Shown: piece by piece, positions 25,891-38,270 of the stretch
Layout of the letters: each line of letters starts with the position of its first letter
Numbering within the stretch: the first letter of the stretch is position 1
From: Campylorhamphus procurvoides
Lineage: Eukaryota > Chordata > Aves > Passeriformes > Dendrocolaptidae
Direction: 5' to 3'
Assembly (NCBI GenBank): GCA_013396655.1
Contig: WBMV01008570.1
Span: 62,001-126,000 of the forward strand
Length of the DNA: 64,000 nucleotides
Translations under genes and position numbers: made by a program
The notes under the pieces: model-generated
The model's database searches: none
Seen by the model: the letters and a program-made list of their open reading frames with translations, nothing else
Told to the model about the DNA's origin: nothing

Positions 25891-28154
25891 AGAAAGGAAT
25901 GAAACAAGGGATTTCCTGATAGTTTGTCCCTCACTCAGCTCCTGGAGGGCCCTGTGTCTGCTTAAGGTTTCTTCTTGAGAGCCAAAGACCTAGACCATGA
26001 AATCTACACCAGAATCATAGGTCAGACACCGTGATGGGTGGTGCATCTACCGTGGTGCCGGCTGGAGAGGGCATATCACCACACAGCTATGTGTGCGGTC
26101 AGCTTGGCAGTGCCTTGGATATGTAGGCTGAATTTTGCTGAAAAGAACTGCTTGAAAAGTAGTTTTATCTGGCAAAATTGTTGATTCACCAGGGAACATT
26201 TCACAGGATGAAATAACCAGACATCAGGAGAAAATAGTCGAAGACAAAGCTTGTTCCAAAAACAACAATGTTACAGTGACATTTTTTCAGCTACAGGGAC
26301 TGATGTGAGATGTTAGGCTTTCTCCTTCTTGCTCTCTTGGATTGCACATTTTGTAATGTTTCCAGAGTGATATAATCACCTCCTTGGCGCCAGAAATTAT
26401 GGTATGTCCTGTCCCAATTTTAGTAATGACATCGGGATCAAGAAAATAGACTTTTGAATCAAGTTGCCCCACAATTTCTTTTGCACAAAGTCAAACAAAT
26501 CATACAGTTTTTTTCTGATAACGGGAAATTCCTTTATGCAAAAGATGTCCTTATACAGTTGATTTTTTTTCTACTTATAAACAGATGACATTTTAATCAT
26601 TCTGTCCAAAGAAATTCTGTAGTTAATTTTTTATGGTTTGGACAGACTTTGCACATTTTGCCTGATGGAGAATGACAGCACAGGAGTGGTTAAAGCTGGG
26701 AGGTTGGTTGATGGACGAGCACAGCACTAAGCAATCAGTTAACTCCCCTCCCAAATTCTCAGTGCAAAGTGGAGCACAAAGTTCATTCTTGGAATTACTT
26801 GTGCTTGCAGGCAATTATAACTGATGAGAAAAGTTTGAGCTGATCTTGATAGATCTATAGATATCTCGTTTTGTATGAGGCAAGGCCAAGTTGTAAGTTT
26901 TGGCAGAATGCTTTGGTCTTGCCCTGTGAGAAGAATGTTTTGTTTTGCTTTGCAATACACAATGATTTTTAACAACTTTGGCTTGCCAGATCACTCACAT
27001 TTATATTTAAAAAAAAAAAGTCGGTTTTTTTTTCAGCTCCTCTTTCAACTCACTACATCAAATCTGCTTCTAAGTTTGTTGAGCCCTGAAAAAAAAATGC
27101 CAAGTTTCAAACAGAGTGTAAACTGACATTCTGTTACTACATTTCTTCACAAGGAAAGACTCATTTCATTGCTGAGACATGCTTATCTTAGTTTTGCGTG
27201 TGGCATTTGAAGACTGTAGAAGATAGTGTTTGGGGTATTTTTCTTGTTTCTCATTAATTTGTGAATAGTTGAGAATTTGTAGACTTCTGCTCATTAAGGT
27301 ATTTTACCAAATGTATAGTAATTTTACACCTCATAATACTTTATTTTGTAAACAGTTAACACACTGTAATTTATAGCTTTCTAGGATTTGCTTTGTCATG
27401 TTTGTTTTCACAGTCCATCATGTGTGTAATAGGAATCTTACAGTGACTAGCAGAAATGGACAATATAGGAGCACAAGAGATGGTAGTAAGAGCATGCTTA
27501 TATTACAATAGTAGTTAATCATCATGAGACTGTGAATGAAATGTTCCAGTGATCTTGAAGTCTGCAGAAAATTATATTAGTCAAATATGCATTATAATCA
27601 AAATGGAATGTGCACTTGTTTGTCAGTACACTAACCATTAGAAAGCAAATCTTTAACAGTGCTTTGAAGTCTGAGATTTCTAACAGTCTACCATAAATGA
27701 CTGCTGATAGTGCTACAGCAGACTGAAAAAGAAAACTGGAGGCAAACAACAACAAATGCAGGACTTTATAAAGGTTAAACCATATCTCCAACATGTGCAC
27801 AAATGTATCCAAAATAACCCGATATCCACGTTATTATGATTGAAATGTCAAGAACAAAATCCAACATTACAGTTGACTTAGGAACCATGGTCCTGTGCAT
27901 AAGAAATTTTATATTTTCCCTGTATGGTTCTATATTGTTTTTACTTCACTGAGTGCACAAAACAAATGCAAGTCAATGCATGAGATATTTTTTTGTTTGT
28001 TTGTTTTGGGTTGGGTTTTTTCTGATGTTCATTATATGGTCACATGGTTTATTGATAACCTGCTGTCATTTCTATTGAAAAAGCAGCTATGATACTATGA
28101 TACCTTGCTGTTTCTCATGGATGATTAAATTTTCATATCATCCTTGTGATAGAA

Positions 28155-28215
28155 GGAATTGTTATCATCCTTAATATATAAGAGAATTGAACCACTGAGA
28201 TTAAGGTGAAAGTAT
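28155..28215 (+). mobile_element. Possible MIR-like relic
   Basis: TTGTTATCATCCTTAATATA, then 'agagaattgaaccactgagattaaggtgaa', loosely follows the MIR core ('attattatccccattttacagatgaggaaactgaggcac ... gttaagtgac'). It is short and weak; chance similarity is possible. Confidence 0.3.
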
Positions 28216-28218
28216 TTC

Positions 28219-28242
28219 CTTACATCCTTGTAAGGATGTAAG
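28219..28242. repeat. Perfect 24-bp palindrome
   Basis: CTTACATCCTT and AAGGATGTAAG form perfect 11-bp arms around a GT spacer. A third partial copy of the arm (TACATCCTT) follows at 28243-28251. No known binding site is recognised. Confidence 0.8.
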
Positions 28243-29337
28243 TACATCCTTGATTTGGATGTTCAAAATCAAGTGTCTAGGACATTGTCCTTTTTATCTC
28301 CTTGCCATGAAATGATTCTTGTGTTCAGAGCATAGCTTTGATAAAGGGTAAAAAATGATGAGGATCTGGGATACAATGGGGCTGTAGCACTTTTACTTGC
28401 TTCTTTTTATCCTTTTCCATTGACATTCATTTTTGGCCACTAGTAGAGAATAGTGGATCTGATGGACCTGTAGATGCCCAGATGTTCTGAGTTAACATGT
28501 GTTTGTGAGTGCTGATGCCCACATGGATTAAGCAACAGCCTTTCAGAGTAGATACCTCATGTATGAAAAACAATTAGTGACATATGACAAAGTTGGTGTA
28601 AGCAACTGGTTCATTATCAAGTGCTCTGCAGTTTGGAAAAGTATTATGTCCAGTTTCTGATGATAAAGGCACACTTACTTCTCTGTAGCCCTTTCATTCA
28701 GTACCTACTTTCTGCAGTGAATGAGACAAATATTCCACCAACAGGAGCTTCTTCCTCGGAGTCCTCTTACACGCCAAGTAAGACAGGAGATTTTAAAAAA
28801 AATAATAGAGCATCACTTCACACTTTTTTTCTATAATGCAGATACTCGAGGTGACTGGCTTAAGGTTGGCCTAAGCTTATAATTTATTGAAATTTATGAA
28901 TATGTTCACAGTATCAGGGAGGGGGTGGGAAGGCATTTTGCAGACACTTGGCTAAATTCCACTTTGAGCTGCAAAGCATGAGTCACTAGAATATCTCACA
29001 AAACATCTTCAGGAATGTTGGTTTAGATATGAAAAAATATTATTTTCTCTGCCATTTTATATCAACAGTTGACCCACTTCCCCTTTAAAAAATCTTGGGA
29101 AAAAAATTGCAGCATCAATTTAGTAATTGGCAAAAAGAAAACAGTCTTATAATGTGGAACATTGCTCTTAGGTAATGTTATTAGGGATTGCAATAATATC
29201 TATAGCATTAAAATCATGTCCTAGAAAACAGGAAAAATAAGAGCCAAATTATCCATTATTGTAGATTATAATTTGCTTTGAAGTGGTGACATGAATTAAC
29301 TTTCTTGGTATTTTCTGACTGTGCTCAGGGTCTAACA

Positions 29338-29374
29338 CAAGTATGACTGCATACACTCAAGTATGACTGCATAT
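29338..29374. repeat. Tandem duplication, 20-bp period x2
   Basis: CAAGTATGACTGCATA occurs twice with a 20-bp period (GTATGACT at 29341 and 29361). It is a local duplication in the intron. Confidence 0.85.
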
Positions 29375-30244
29375 TCCAGTCTCAACACTCTTCCAAGGCA
29401 AGCTCGTGACCCTGTTTACCTTCCAAGGTTGTTGCTTGGATGTGGCAAAGGGCTTCCAGAACCCAAATCACTGTGTGCATCTTGATGCATTTAACAAAAG
29501 CAACAAAAAATGTAATATGTTTGGTAAACTAAATTTTAAAAAATGCAATATTAAATACAAAATAATTCAATATAAAAAATACTAATAAAAACCCCTCAAA
29601 CCCAAAATCAAACACCCAGAATTTATGAACTGAAATGAACTGAAGTGGAAAGGATTTTGAAAAAACAAGGCAGAAAAAATTTATAACACTTAACATCTTG
29701 AGCTTTCCCCCTTTACACAATGCATAACTTGCTTTTAGAGATAACTACTTCTAACATATCCCAAACAAATTCTGGTGGAAGTTGAATTCACATGTGATTT
29801 ATTGTCAGCAATGGCTCATTGCAGTTAGAGAAATGTTACAACAGTGTGAGAAATAAACTTTTCTTGCCAAATGTAATTATGTCTCCTTTACATAGAGCTC
29901 TCATCTGGAACTATACCTAAACAGACCACTGCAGTTTCTTATTCAGTTGCCTACTGCCAACTTTTCTCTGAAACTGGCCTTGATTTCTGTTAATGTCTAT
30001 GAGTTCACATACTGGTGAAGCAAATCATCTTCTACATGCAAGGTTCTTATTTGAACTTCTTCTTTGGGCTTTTCTGTCCATAGCCCTGATCCATTTTCTG
30101 CAAGACACATTTTTTGAAGAGAGGTTTGCCTAAGGTCAGTTGTATAAAAAAATTAATAGGTAAGAACTGAGTGATGCTGAGGGTTGCAAGATCCTCTTTT
30201 CATGATGGTCATACCTTCTGGCTCACTGGACCTCTTTCTAAGAA

Positions 30245-30713
30245 CATGGGTGTGTTAGAGCAAGTCTGGAGGAGGGTCATAAAGATGATCAGGGGGCTGA
30301 AGCACCTCTACTATAAGGACAGGTGGAGAGAGTTGGGCATGTATGGCATGGAAAAGAGAAAGTCCAAGGGTCCAAGTCCTTATAGCACCTTGCAGTACCT
30401 GAAGGGAGCCTACAAGAAGGCTGAAGAGAGAGTTTTTACAAGGGTATGTAGTGATAGGAAAAGAGGAAATGGCTTTAAGCTGAAGCAGGGTAGATTTGGT
30501 AGAGATGTTATAAAGAAACTCTTTACTGTGAGAGTGGTAAGGCACTGGAACAATTTGCCCAGAGAAGTTTGTGGATACCCTGCCCCTGGAAGCGTTTCAG
30601 GCCAGGTTTTGAGCATCCTGGTCTGGTGGAGGGTGTCCCAGCCCATGGCAGGGGGCTTGGAACAAGATAATCTTTTATGTCCCTTCCAACCGAAACCATT
30701 CTGTGATTCTATG
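30245..30713 (+). mobile_element. CR1 LINE, 5'-truncated 3' end with open RT C-terminal frame
   Basis: Sense CR1 insertion. One continuous reading frame carries the C-terminal part of the CR1 ORF2 protein: VLEQVWRRVIKMIRGLKHL, a YKDRWRELG block, YLKGAYKKAEERVFTR, RGNGFKLKQGRF and TVRVVRHWNNLPREV, then the region reading WRVSQPMAGGLEQ. It ends with CCATTCTGTGATTCTATG at 30713, an intact CR1 tail. The open frame suggests it is younger than the other copies, but it lacks the catalytic RT motifs and the 5' end and cannot be active. The frame's ATG at 30171 and its tail past 30713 are flanking intron, so the 236-codon frame is not a host gene. Confidence 0.93.
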
Positions 30714-31589
30714 CTGTATTCTCTGGGACAGGAGTATTACACAGACCAACCACATATGCTTAGTCCTGCCACCTACTGTCTCGAGCACTCTGCCAAAGGT
30801 CTTTGCCGCAACCACAGCATAAGTATAACCATTTCTTCTGTGACTGTGCCAAGATTTTATCACCATTGGGAATATATATGATGACGTTTCAGGAAGATAT
30901 GTTTGACAAGAAGCATCCTAATACCAGTGTTAACCCTGGGGAATATTTATACCTATTTTCTGGATTCTTTGTGCTTTCATCAGTACTGTAGGGTATTGAT
31001 TTAAATATTACAACTCTGAGGAACTCTCTCTCTTCCTACATGTTCGCTTTATCACACTGGCAATTCATAAAGAATATACAAGCATTTTGATCACTTTTGA
31101 TAATGGCATCTGACTGAATTCACAGAAAGAGGAGGCTCAGCTCTTTCAGCGTATTGGATTTTCGTTTTCTGGAGTAACTCTGCCTCTCAACCATGTTCGT
31201 ACATTCATTTCTATATATTAGCTTTCCTTGAAGGAAAGGTGTTCTGCTAACATCTTAGGAAAGTTGCATTTTAATTAGGATTAGTCAACATGCTTGATCG
31301 ATGCTTTGCATATTTTTATAACTTGGTAAATAAGCATTTTTTTATGCTTTGAGAGTCAATACCAATACCTTTAAAGTAGGAGAAAATTAATATCACTGTG
31401 AATTGCAATAGATTCATGCTATGTGGCACACTCAGTGTAAATTGGTTTTGCAACCCAGCAATCCAAATACTACTCAGAAAGTAGTGCTGCAGAAAAGGAA
31501 GTAAATATAGTTGGATCAAAACTCACCCTAGAGAGAAAAACAGTGCTGTTCTCGCCTTTCTTGAAGAAATTAGGTGAAGTGATTTTTTT

Positions 31590-32250
31590 AAAAAAGAGTT
31601 TGAGGGTGGTTCAGAAGTACCTGGAGAGTGAGAGCATGGGAATCTTGCGGTTTAACAAGAACAAGTTCAAGGTGCTGCTGGGTAGGAGCAACCCCTAGTA
31701 TCAACACAGTCTGAGGGATGAACAGATCAAGAACCTGGTGGATGAGAGACTGGACATGATCCAGCAATGTGCCCTTGCAGCCCAGAAAGCCAGTTGTGTC
31801 CTGGACTGCATCAAAAGCAGCATGGCCTGCAGGGCAAGGAAGGTGAATCTGCCCCACTGCTCTGCTCTGGTGAGACCTCAGCTTGTATGCTGCATCCAGC
31901 TCTGGGGTTCCCAGGAAGAACATGAACCGATTAGTCTGAGTCCAAAGGAGGGCTACCAATGTGATTAGAGGGGTGAAACGCCTTTCCTATGAGGAAAGGT
32001 TGAGAGAATTGGGATTGTTCAGCCTGGAAAAGGGAAGGCTTCAGGGTGACCTAATTGCAGCCTTCAGCACCTGAAGGGAACTTACAAGAAAGTATTTACA
32101 AGGCCATGTAGTGAGAGAATATGGGGGAATGTGTTCAGATCAAAACAGAGTAGATTTAGATTAAGTGTTGGGAAAATATGTCTCTACTGTGAGGGTGGTG
32201 AGGCATTACAACAGGTTGTCCAAAGAGCTGCGGATGCCCCATCCCTGGAC
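31590..32250 (+). mobile_element. CR1 LINE, 5'- and 3'-truncated
   Basis: Sense CR1 body. Translated blocks in order are RFNKNKFKVLLG-like, DERLDMIQQCALAAQKAS, CIKSSMACRARKVNLPHCSA, LVRPQLVCCIQLWGSQEE, then the RRATNVIRG-, YEERLRELG- and GDLIAAF-like blocks and the 'gtgagggtggtgaggcatta' region, with frameshifts between them. The copy breaks off at CCCCATCCCTGGAC, before the conserved 3' end. At that point an inverted CR1 tail is joined (next feature). Confidence 0.92.
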
Positions 32251-32269
32251 ATCATAGAATCATAGAATT
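32251..32269 (-). mobile_element. Inverted CR1 3' tail remnant
   Basis: ATCATAGAATCATAGAATT is the reverse complement of the CR1 tail (ATTCTATGATTCTATGAT). It abuts the truncated + strand CR1, so two CR1 pieces meet tail to tail here. Only the tail repeat is recognisable; the following sequence is not CR1. Confidence 0.75.
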
Positions 32270-34158
32270 ATAACATGATTTACATGAAGGGTTGCAGATA
32301 GGCTGCAACCAAATATTGACAATAATAAAGTGGAGAACCATCAGTCCAGCTGAGACTATGCTCCTAGAAATGCAGTTAACAAGTGCCTGCTGTAATGGGA
32401 GATGTCAGGGGCAGGGGGTAGTTGAATGGTAGGATGCTTGGGAGCATGCCTGCATTTGCTGCCTATTTTATGCAGATTTTCTCATTCAGATCTCACGCTG
32501 CCACAGAGTTTACCAGAAGCATTGGGTAAAAAAATTAATGTCTCAGTGCCTTTTTTTTCCCTAAAACTAGGGATACCAGTCCCATTAGGATTATTAGATT
32601 AGAGGAACCATACCAAGTGACTTAAATCTAGTAGAAGCATGAGCAAATTACCACCTTTCTTGGAAATTATTTTGCATTTAATTTGTCTTGTGGCATTTTT
32701 TTTTTCATTTTTATTATACTGCAATCAGACAACTATTTCAGCTTCAAAGAAACATCAAAAGATCAAATCCATGTGATAGGACCAGGAATCTGGCGTTTTA
32801 TCTGAACATCATATTAGCTAGGAGATGTTCACTTGCAAGAAGCAAGTTTAGAGGATAAAAATTGCCAGGTGAGGGATGATACTCTCTCTGAGACAAAAAT
32901 AAAAGGAATCACAAAGGGAATCCCAGTATGGCTGAGATCAACAGGCAAATTTGATTTAATAGATGTGTTAGAAAAGGCTTTCATGCCAAAAGGATGGACT
33001 GCTGAGGTATAATTAAGAATAATGAGGTGACATTATGGAAAGTGCACCTTCAACTGAGTACAAGGAGACTGTTAGAAGCAAAAGTACCAAAGAAATAGAA
33101 TAATCATCATGGGAGACTCCTTGCTTGGAAACATCATGACAGAACATGAATCAGGTTTTTTTGAGAGATTGGCTGTGTTTCTTCAGATGCTTACTAGAAA
33201 ATCATGAGACAGAAGATAAACTGATAGTTGAAGTTCCTTTGTTAACAAGTTTGTATAGATTATTTTTTACAAACTTGTCTGCATTATTGTACTTTTTGTC
33301 CTACACATCTTCTATTAATGTGTTATCCAGGCATTTAATACTAAGCCTTGTAATATTAGACTTAATATTAAGCCTTCTACACTCAATGATTCCAAAAATA
33401 GTTATGCCAAGAGCAAAAGCCGGGTTCTGCTGCTAAAAAAAAGTTATATGAAGTGTCAATTTTATTCTTTTGCTTGGAATTTTGATCCTGGAAAATCTAT
33501 CCACACCACTGCTAAATATGGATTTAATCATAGGGCTTGGTTTCTGACTTGCCTAACTGGAAACTCAGAGCCACAAGCAGAGAATTGGCTTGAATTCTAC
33601 AGTGGTACACAAAGATTCACATTTAGATCATATGTTTCTTTTAATATCATTTGGTTACAAATGACTGGAAATATTTTTAAATAATAGAAGACAAAATTTT
33701 TGCTAATTTTGTTACAAAGAAAATAAAAATATCAGCTCACATATAATTTTTTTCTTCAAATATGGAGGATTGATATTATATTCCTTCTAAAATATCAGTA
33801 TAAATATTTCTTTTTTTCTTCTCTTATTTTACTGAGGTTTTTAGTTTTTACTAGTCACAGGGGAAAAGATAGACAGGAAGGAAAAAACTAGATGCAATCT
33901 CTTCTGTATAACTGTCAGAAAAGAAATATTTTGAAAGGTCCCAAGCAGAGAATAAATTAAAAAAAATATTTTACATCCACTAATCAATTATATAAAACCA
34001 CTGAATTTTTTTTCCTGCTGCTGCAGGTTAACATTAACCTACTCAACATTTAAAACCTACCAAGAATTTATAGCAGGGGCTGGTTAGTGGCAATTTCATT
34101 TTCTCATAAAGAAAACTCTAAAGTTTCATCTTTTGTCTGGGGATAGCTAGGCCTGGCC

Positions 34159-34188
34159 AAAAAAAAAAAAAAAAAAGAAAAAAAAAGA
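34159..34188. repeat. Poly(A) tract
   Basis: A run of A with a single G interruption, without a recognisable retroelement attached to it on the left. Confidence 0.85.
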
Positions 34189-37089
34189 GTAACCCCCAAG
34201 TCAGGTGTTGGCTCAATTTAGTGCTTAGTTACTAATAGGCAATAAAAAGTCTCAAGCGAAGTTATAAAGACCTACCAAATGATCTTAGAGACAGGCACAC
34301 CGTGACCTTTCTCTACAATCCTCCACATCCATAGTGCATGCCACGAGTAGAGGTGGCCCACTGCTTTTTTTTAATCCCAAGTTATTCAATTTATAAATTC
34401 AGATTTTGCTTTTGAAGGTAACATCCAATTCTCCCCTTTCTCCAGTTGTTACATGCTGACTTCCCTAGGGCCAGGCTCCTGTCCTGGGGCACAAGCAGTA
34501 AATAACTTCCCTCTTCCTTAGAACTATATAGTTTTATTGCCTTGTTTTTACTCTAACTGCCCAGAGGCAGTTGCTGCAGGGCAGGTCTTCTGTGATAATC
34601 TCTGTGAATTACAGCTGCTATGCCAAATGCACCTATTCAGAGTGACGCTGGGATTATGCTACCTGCTGAAAAAACAAGATGGGACTTCTTGGAAGTAAGG
34701 ACATTGGCATGTGTATGTAGGTCATAGCACAGATGGCTGGAGAGATTGCTTGACACTAGAACAATGGACTTCTTTGATGTGGGCCAAAATTTGCTCCTCT
34801 AGAACTTGCTTGTCCCTCTGTAATATTTAAAGATGGCCTTAAAAGATAAAATGTCCCCAGAGGACCAGTTAATTTTGCTCTCCTTTCCTGTAGTTTCCAA
34901 GATAAGAGGAAGGTAGGTAGACACATAGTGGGGAATATCAGGAGTGCAATTTGTATTCTTAAAAAATCAAGTGATCTTCATTTTAGGATGAAATTTATTT
35001 CATTTTCTCTTCTACTATTGCTTACTTCTCTAAAAATAAAACCCATACAAAACAAAAGGAAAAACCCCCCAAAAGTGTCTCAAGATTAGTGCTAAAATCT
35101 CAATAATAAGGAAGACCAATGCCAAAATTTTCTACGTAGTCTTAATTACAAACTCTTGTGTATAGTCATTATGATACCATTCTGCAAGCAACCTTGCAGA
35201 GAGTAGGAAAGCATTTTTAAGGACTCAAAAAGAAGTCCAGAGTGTTTCTTTTAATGTACAGAGAAGCTGTGCAGTCATTAACAATGAAGCCAAGGTGCTG
35301 AAATACAGGATTCAGAACATCTCCTGTCCTTGCCACAGAGTCTTACACAGGTCTGGAGCAAACCACTAATAATCTTCCTAAAGTTTACTTATGATGTTAT
35401 TACTTCTTGTCTTATTAGGAGCACAGGAAAGGCTAGCCACGAATATTTACGAGTTGCTCAAGACAGCTAATCACTTCTGTCCCCATGGCAGTATAGATGG
35501 ATGACAGACGGTGGGCAAGACATACAAATAGGATGAATAGCCAAACAAGGAAAAAAAGTCTGAATTTCACCCCATGTCATGTTTGTTATCACTGAACACT
35601 GAATAAGGAAGGCTCTAAAGATATCCACTAATGCACTAAACCACTATTTTTACAATTCAGACACAAAAGTTGCTGAGTTATCACTGGCTTTTCATGGCAT
35701 CTCCATCTCCAGAGTTCTAGCAAAGCTCTTTGAACACCTAAAATTCTGTGATGTGTGCTGTGCCAAATGTTCCTGTCACTAAACTCAGCTTCAGTTTGAT
35801 GTCTTGTGCAAAGTGTCTGAAGCTGGCTGCAGAGTAATGGTGGAAAACTGTCTTAAAACAGCCACTTTCTTTCTGTGGAATGAAAGCAAAACAGTTCCTC
35901 TGCTCTTTACTAAAAAATTCCATGAAGACATTATTCTGTTTCTCTGTTCTTTCTAATTCACAGCATATTCTTGCTACAGCTTAAGACTTAACTGGAATGG
36001 AAAGATAAATATGAAGCAGCCACACCTGACTTTCTGTAATAACAGCCCAGGCAAATTAAGGAGTCTGTCCTATTTAGTATCTTAAAGTTTTTTGGGTTTT
36101 TTTTCAGTGTATGCAGCAAGAAAGAACAAAGAAATTATGTGGAAGTCTTAAATTCCCCATTCTGATTCTCTATTCTTTTGATGCAGTGTAAACAGTAGCA
36201 CAGTTTTTTGCAAATAAGACGTGTGATTCAGATAAAGAAACTATTTCTTTTATTTTCAGTATAATAACACTTGTTTTGATTTAGAGTTAGTTCTACAAGC
36301 TTTTGTACCTGAAAGTGTTGACAAATGTCTTAGAAAGACCTAAACAAGACGCTTAACTGCTATAGCATTTTAGAAACTCTTTAAACACGTTTCTGAAAAA
36401 CCAGTGCTGTATTCACATTTCCCTTTGACTGTAGAGCTGAACCTTTTTTCTTGACACATACTTTCTTAAAACACATTTTCTTTGACGAGCATGAAGCAAA
36501 TCCAGCTGATACATTTGGATCCTGTTCGTTACTTTTGACACCCATCTAGTGGACACCACACAGTACAACAGGACAAAAGTCCTGTCACAACAGCAACGTC
36601 TTGTGTTTATCTGGTGGTACAACCACAGGGCCCCTCCCAGCTGGTGAAACTGCAGTTCTAGCTAACACACTTCTAAATTTTAAAAATTGATTGGATTATA
36701 ATCTGACAGTAAATTCATTCCTAGAAACCTTCCTTAGTTGCTGGCTGGAAAAATAAGACAGGTAATATAATACTCGTATCATGTCCACAAAAGGTGGGTG
36801 GAAAAAATAAAATAAATCTGCAAAGAGAACTATATATTTCTCTAAACCACTTAAATACTTTTGGATCAGTTAAATTTTAAAGTCCACTGTTAAAGAAATC
36901 AATTAGTAGTTTCTCTTTATTCAAAGTTTTCCTGCTGTGAGGCAAAGTTACATTTATTTTCATTTGTTTCTAACCAGCTTTTAACTTTTGCTTTAGAGCT
37001 CTCAGAGCTTATATATATGTTGCCTTAAGGAAAAGGGGAAAAAAACTTTCTTAGACAACTTTATATGGGTAAAGCAGAGAAGAGTTCTT

Positions 37090-37730
37090 TTACTTATAGG
37101 GTTTTGGGGTACAGAATATAAAGGAGTACAAAAGAGTACAACATGTGTTGACAAGTAACAGATAGCACAACCTGTGCTAGGTTGAACTCACAGCCATGAG
37201 AGCTCTTTTCCAAGCGCCACTGCTTCAAACATGCAGAGTAAATTAATCTGAAAGGCATCGCTTTCATTCCTGGCTGTATCCAGCCAACCCCTGAGCCACT
37301 CTGCCATGTCTTACTGAAGCAAACAAGGGACAACCACCTGCTCCTCCCAGGTGAAAAACCCTTTCCCCCACAGGCTGGGAACATGACTCTTGCAACATCT
37401 GGGCCCAAGTCAGCTCACCTCCCAGCCCACCATAAACAAGGGAGAAACTCCCTTTTGCAGCTGCTTCCCTGCAGCTCAGCTACCCCAGCTGCTGATGCTG
37501 GTACCTAGTTCCCATTCTCGTCTTCCTTCAAGCAGGACTTGAGGTTCTTGAGGTCCGGTGCAGGAGAACAAGAGAGGGGAAACATCTTCTCCCCCCACCT
37601 CAGGAGGGCAAGAGAGGGAAAACCCCCTTTTGCAAGCAGAGCTCTTCTGAGCTCTCCCCTCCCGACATTGAAGGGGGGAACACAGAGCACCACAACAGGC
37701 TGGGCAGCACAGAGAGAGTGTGTGTGNTAT
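37090..37730. other. GC-rich block of unknown origin, possible LTR or other repeat
   Basis: About 640 bp that is clearly richer in G+C than its surroundings, with C-rich and G-rich purine/pyrimidine runs (CCCCCCAC, CCCCTCCC, AAGGGGGG). It ends in a (GT)n run with an ambiguous N at 37727. Base composition and sharp edges suggest an inserted element such as an avian endogenous-retrovirus LTR, but I recognise no LTR ends, polyadenylation signal, target-site duplication or coding domain. The open frames on the minus strand are low-complexity and match nothing I know. It could equally be an old GC-rich regulatory region. Confidence 0.3.
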
Positions 37731-38164
37731 ATGTAAATTTGAAATGATGCCATGGCAGAAATTAGTCTTATTGTGCACAGAAGTCTTCTATTTTACCTAA
37801 AATTGCAGGAATGATCTGCCCTCCTACTCTCAACAGAACAACAAAAATAGAAAACTGTTTATTGTTTAGGAGTCTGTTTGTACTTGCAGCTGCTTAAAAG
37901 AAAAACAAAAATAATGAAATAGAAATGTTAGGAAATTTGGATATAATGAGACAACCCTTTCATTAGTATTGTGATTATTTTGTGCTCCAGGAATATTTAA
38001 GAATTCAAACTCAATAGATATTGATTGATAATGAGTAATAATAGTCATGCTAGTAGCAATGGTAATACGGTTATGAACTTATGGCAATACAAGCTGCAAA
38101 GAACATTTTACTGTAGTATTCCCGCTATTTTTAAATATTTTTGTGAGCAAATCTCACAGTGATC

Positions 38165-38270
38165 ATGCAAAGATGCAATGAATAAGGGAAATGAAAAGCA
38201 AAGAGGAGCTTTGCACTGTCCAAGATCACCTAGCAGGCTGATGGGCGGACTCTCATTTGATGTCTCAGGG
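38165..38270 (+). mobile_element. MIR-like (amniote CORE-SINE) relic
   Basis: The blocks AGCAAAGAGGAGCTTTGCAC, 'tgtccaagatcacctagcagg' and 'ctgatgggcggactctcatttgatgtctcag' follow the MIR consensus order (cacagagaggttaagtgac, ttgcccaaggtcacacagc, agtggcagagctgggatttgaacccaggtctc). It is the best preserved of the three MIR-like relics here. The call rests on remembered consensus. Confidence 0.6.

Noticed and set aside
26100..26140. TTGGATATGTAGG as the end of a PDE4D3 exon
   Set aside because: The donor would leave the wrong phase and the upstream residues are unlike the D3 N-terminus.
30171..30881. 236-codon ORF as a host protein gene
   Set aside because: Its central part is CR1 ORF2 C-terminus ending in the CR1 tail; both ends are chance extension into intron.
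37476..37778. Overlapping ORFs in the GC-rich block
   Set aside because: They are open on both strands through low-complexity sequence and cross an N; no domain or known protein is recognised.
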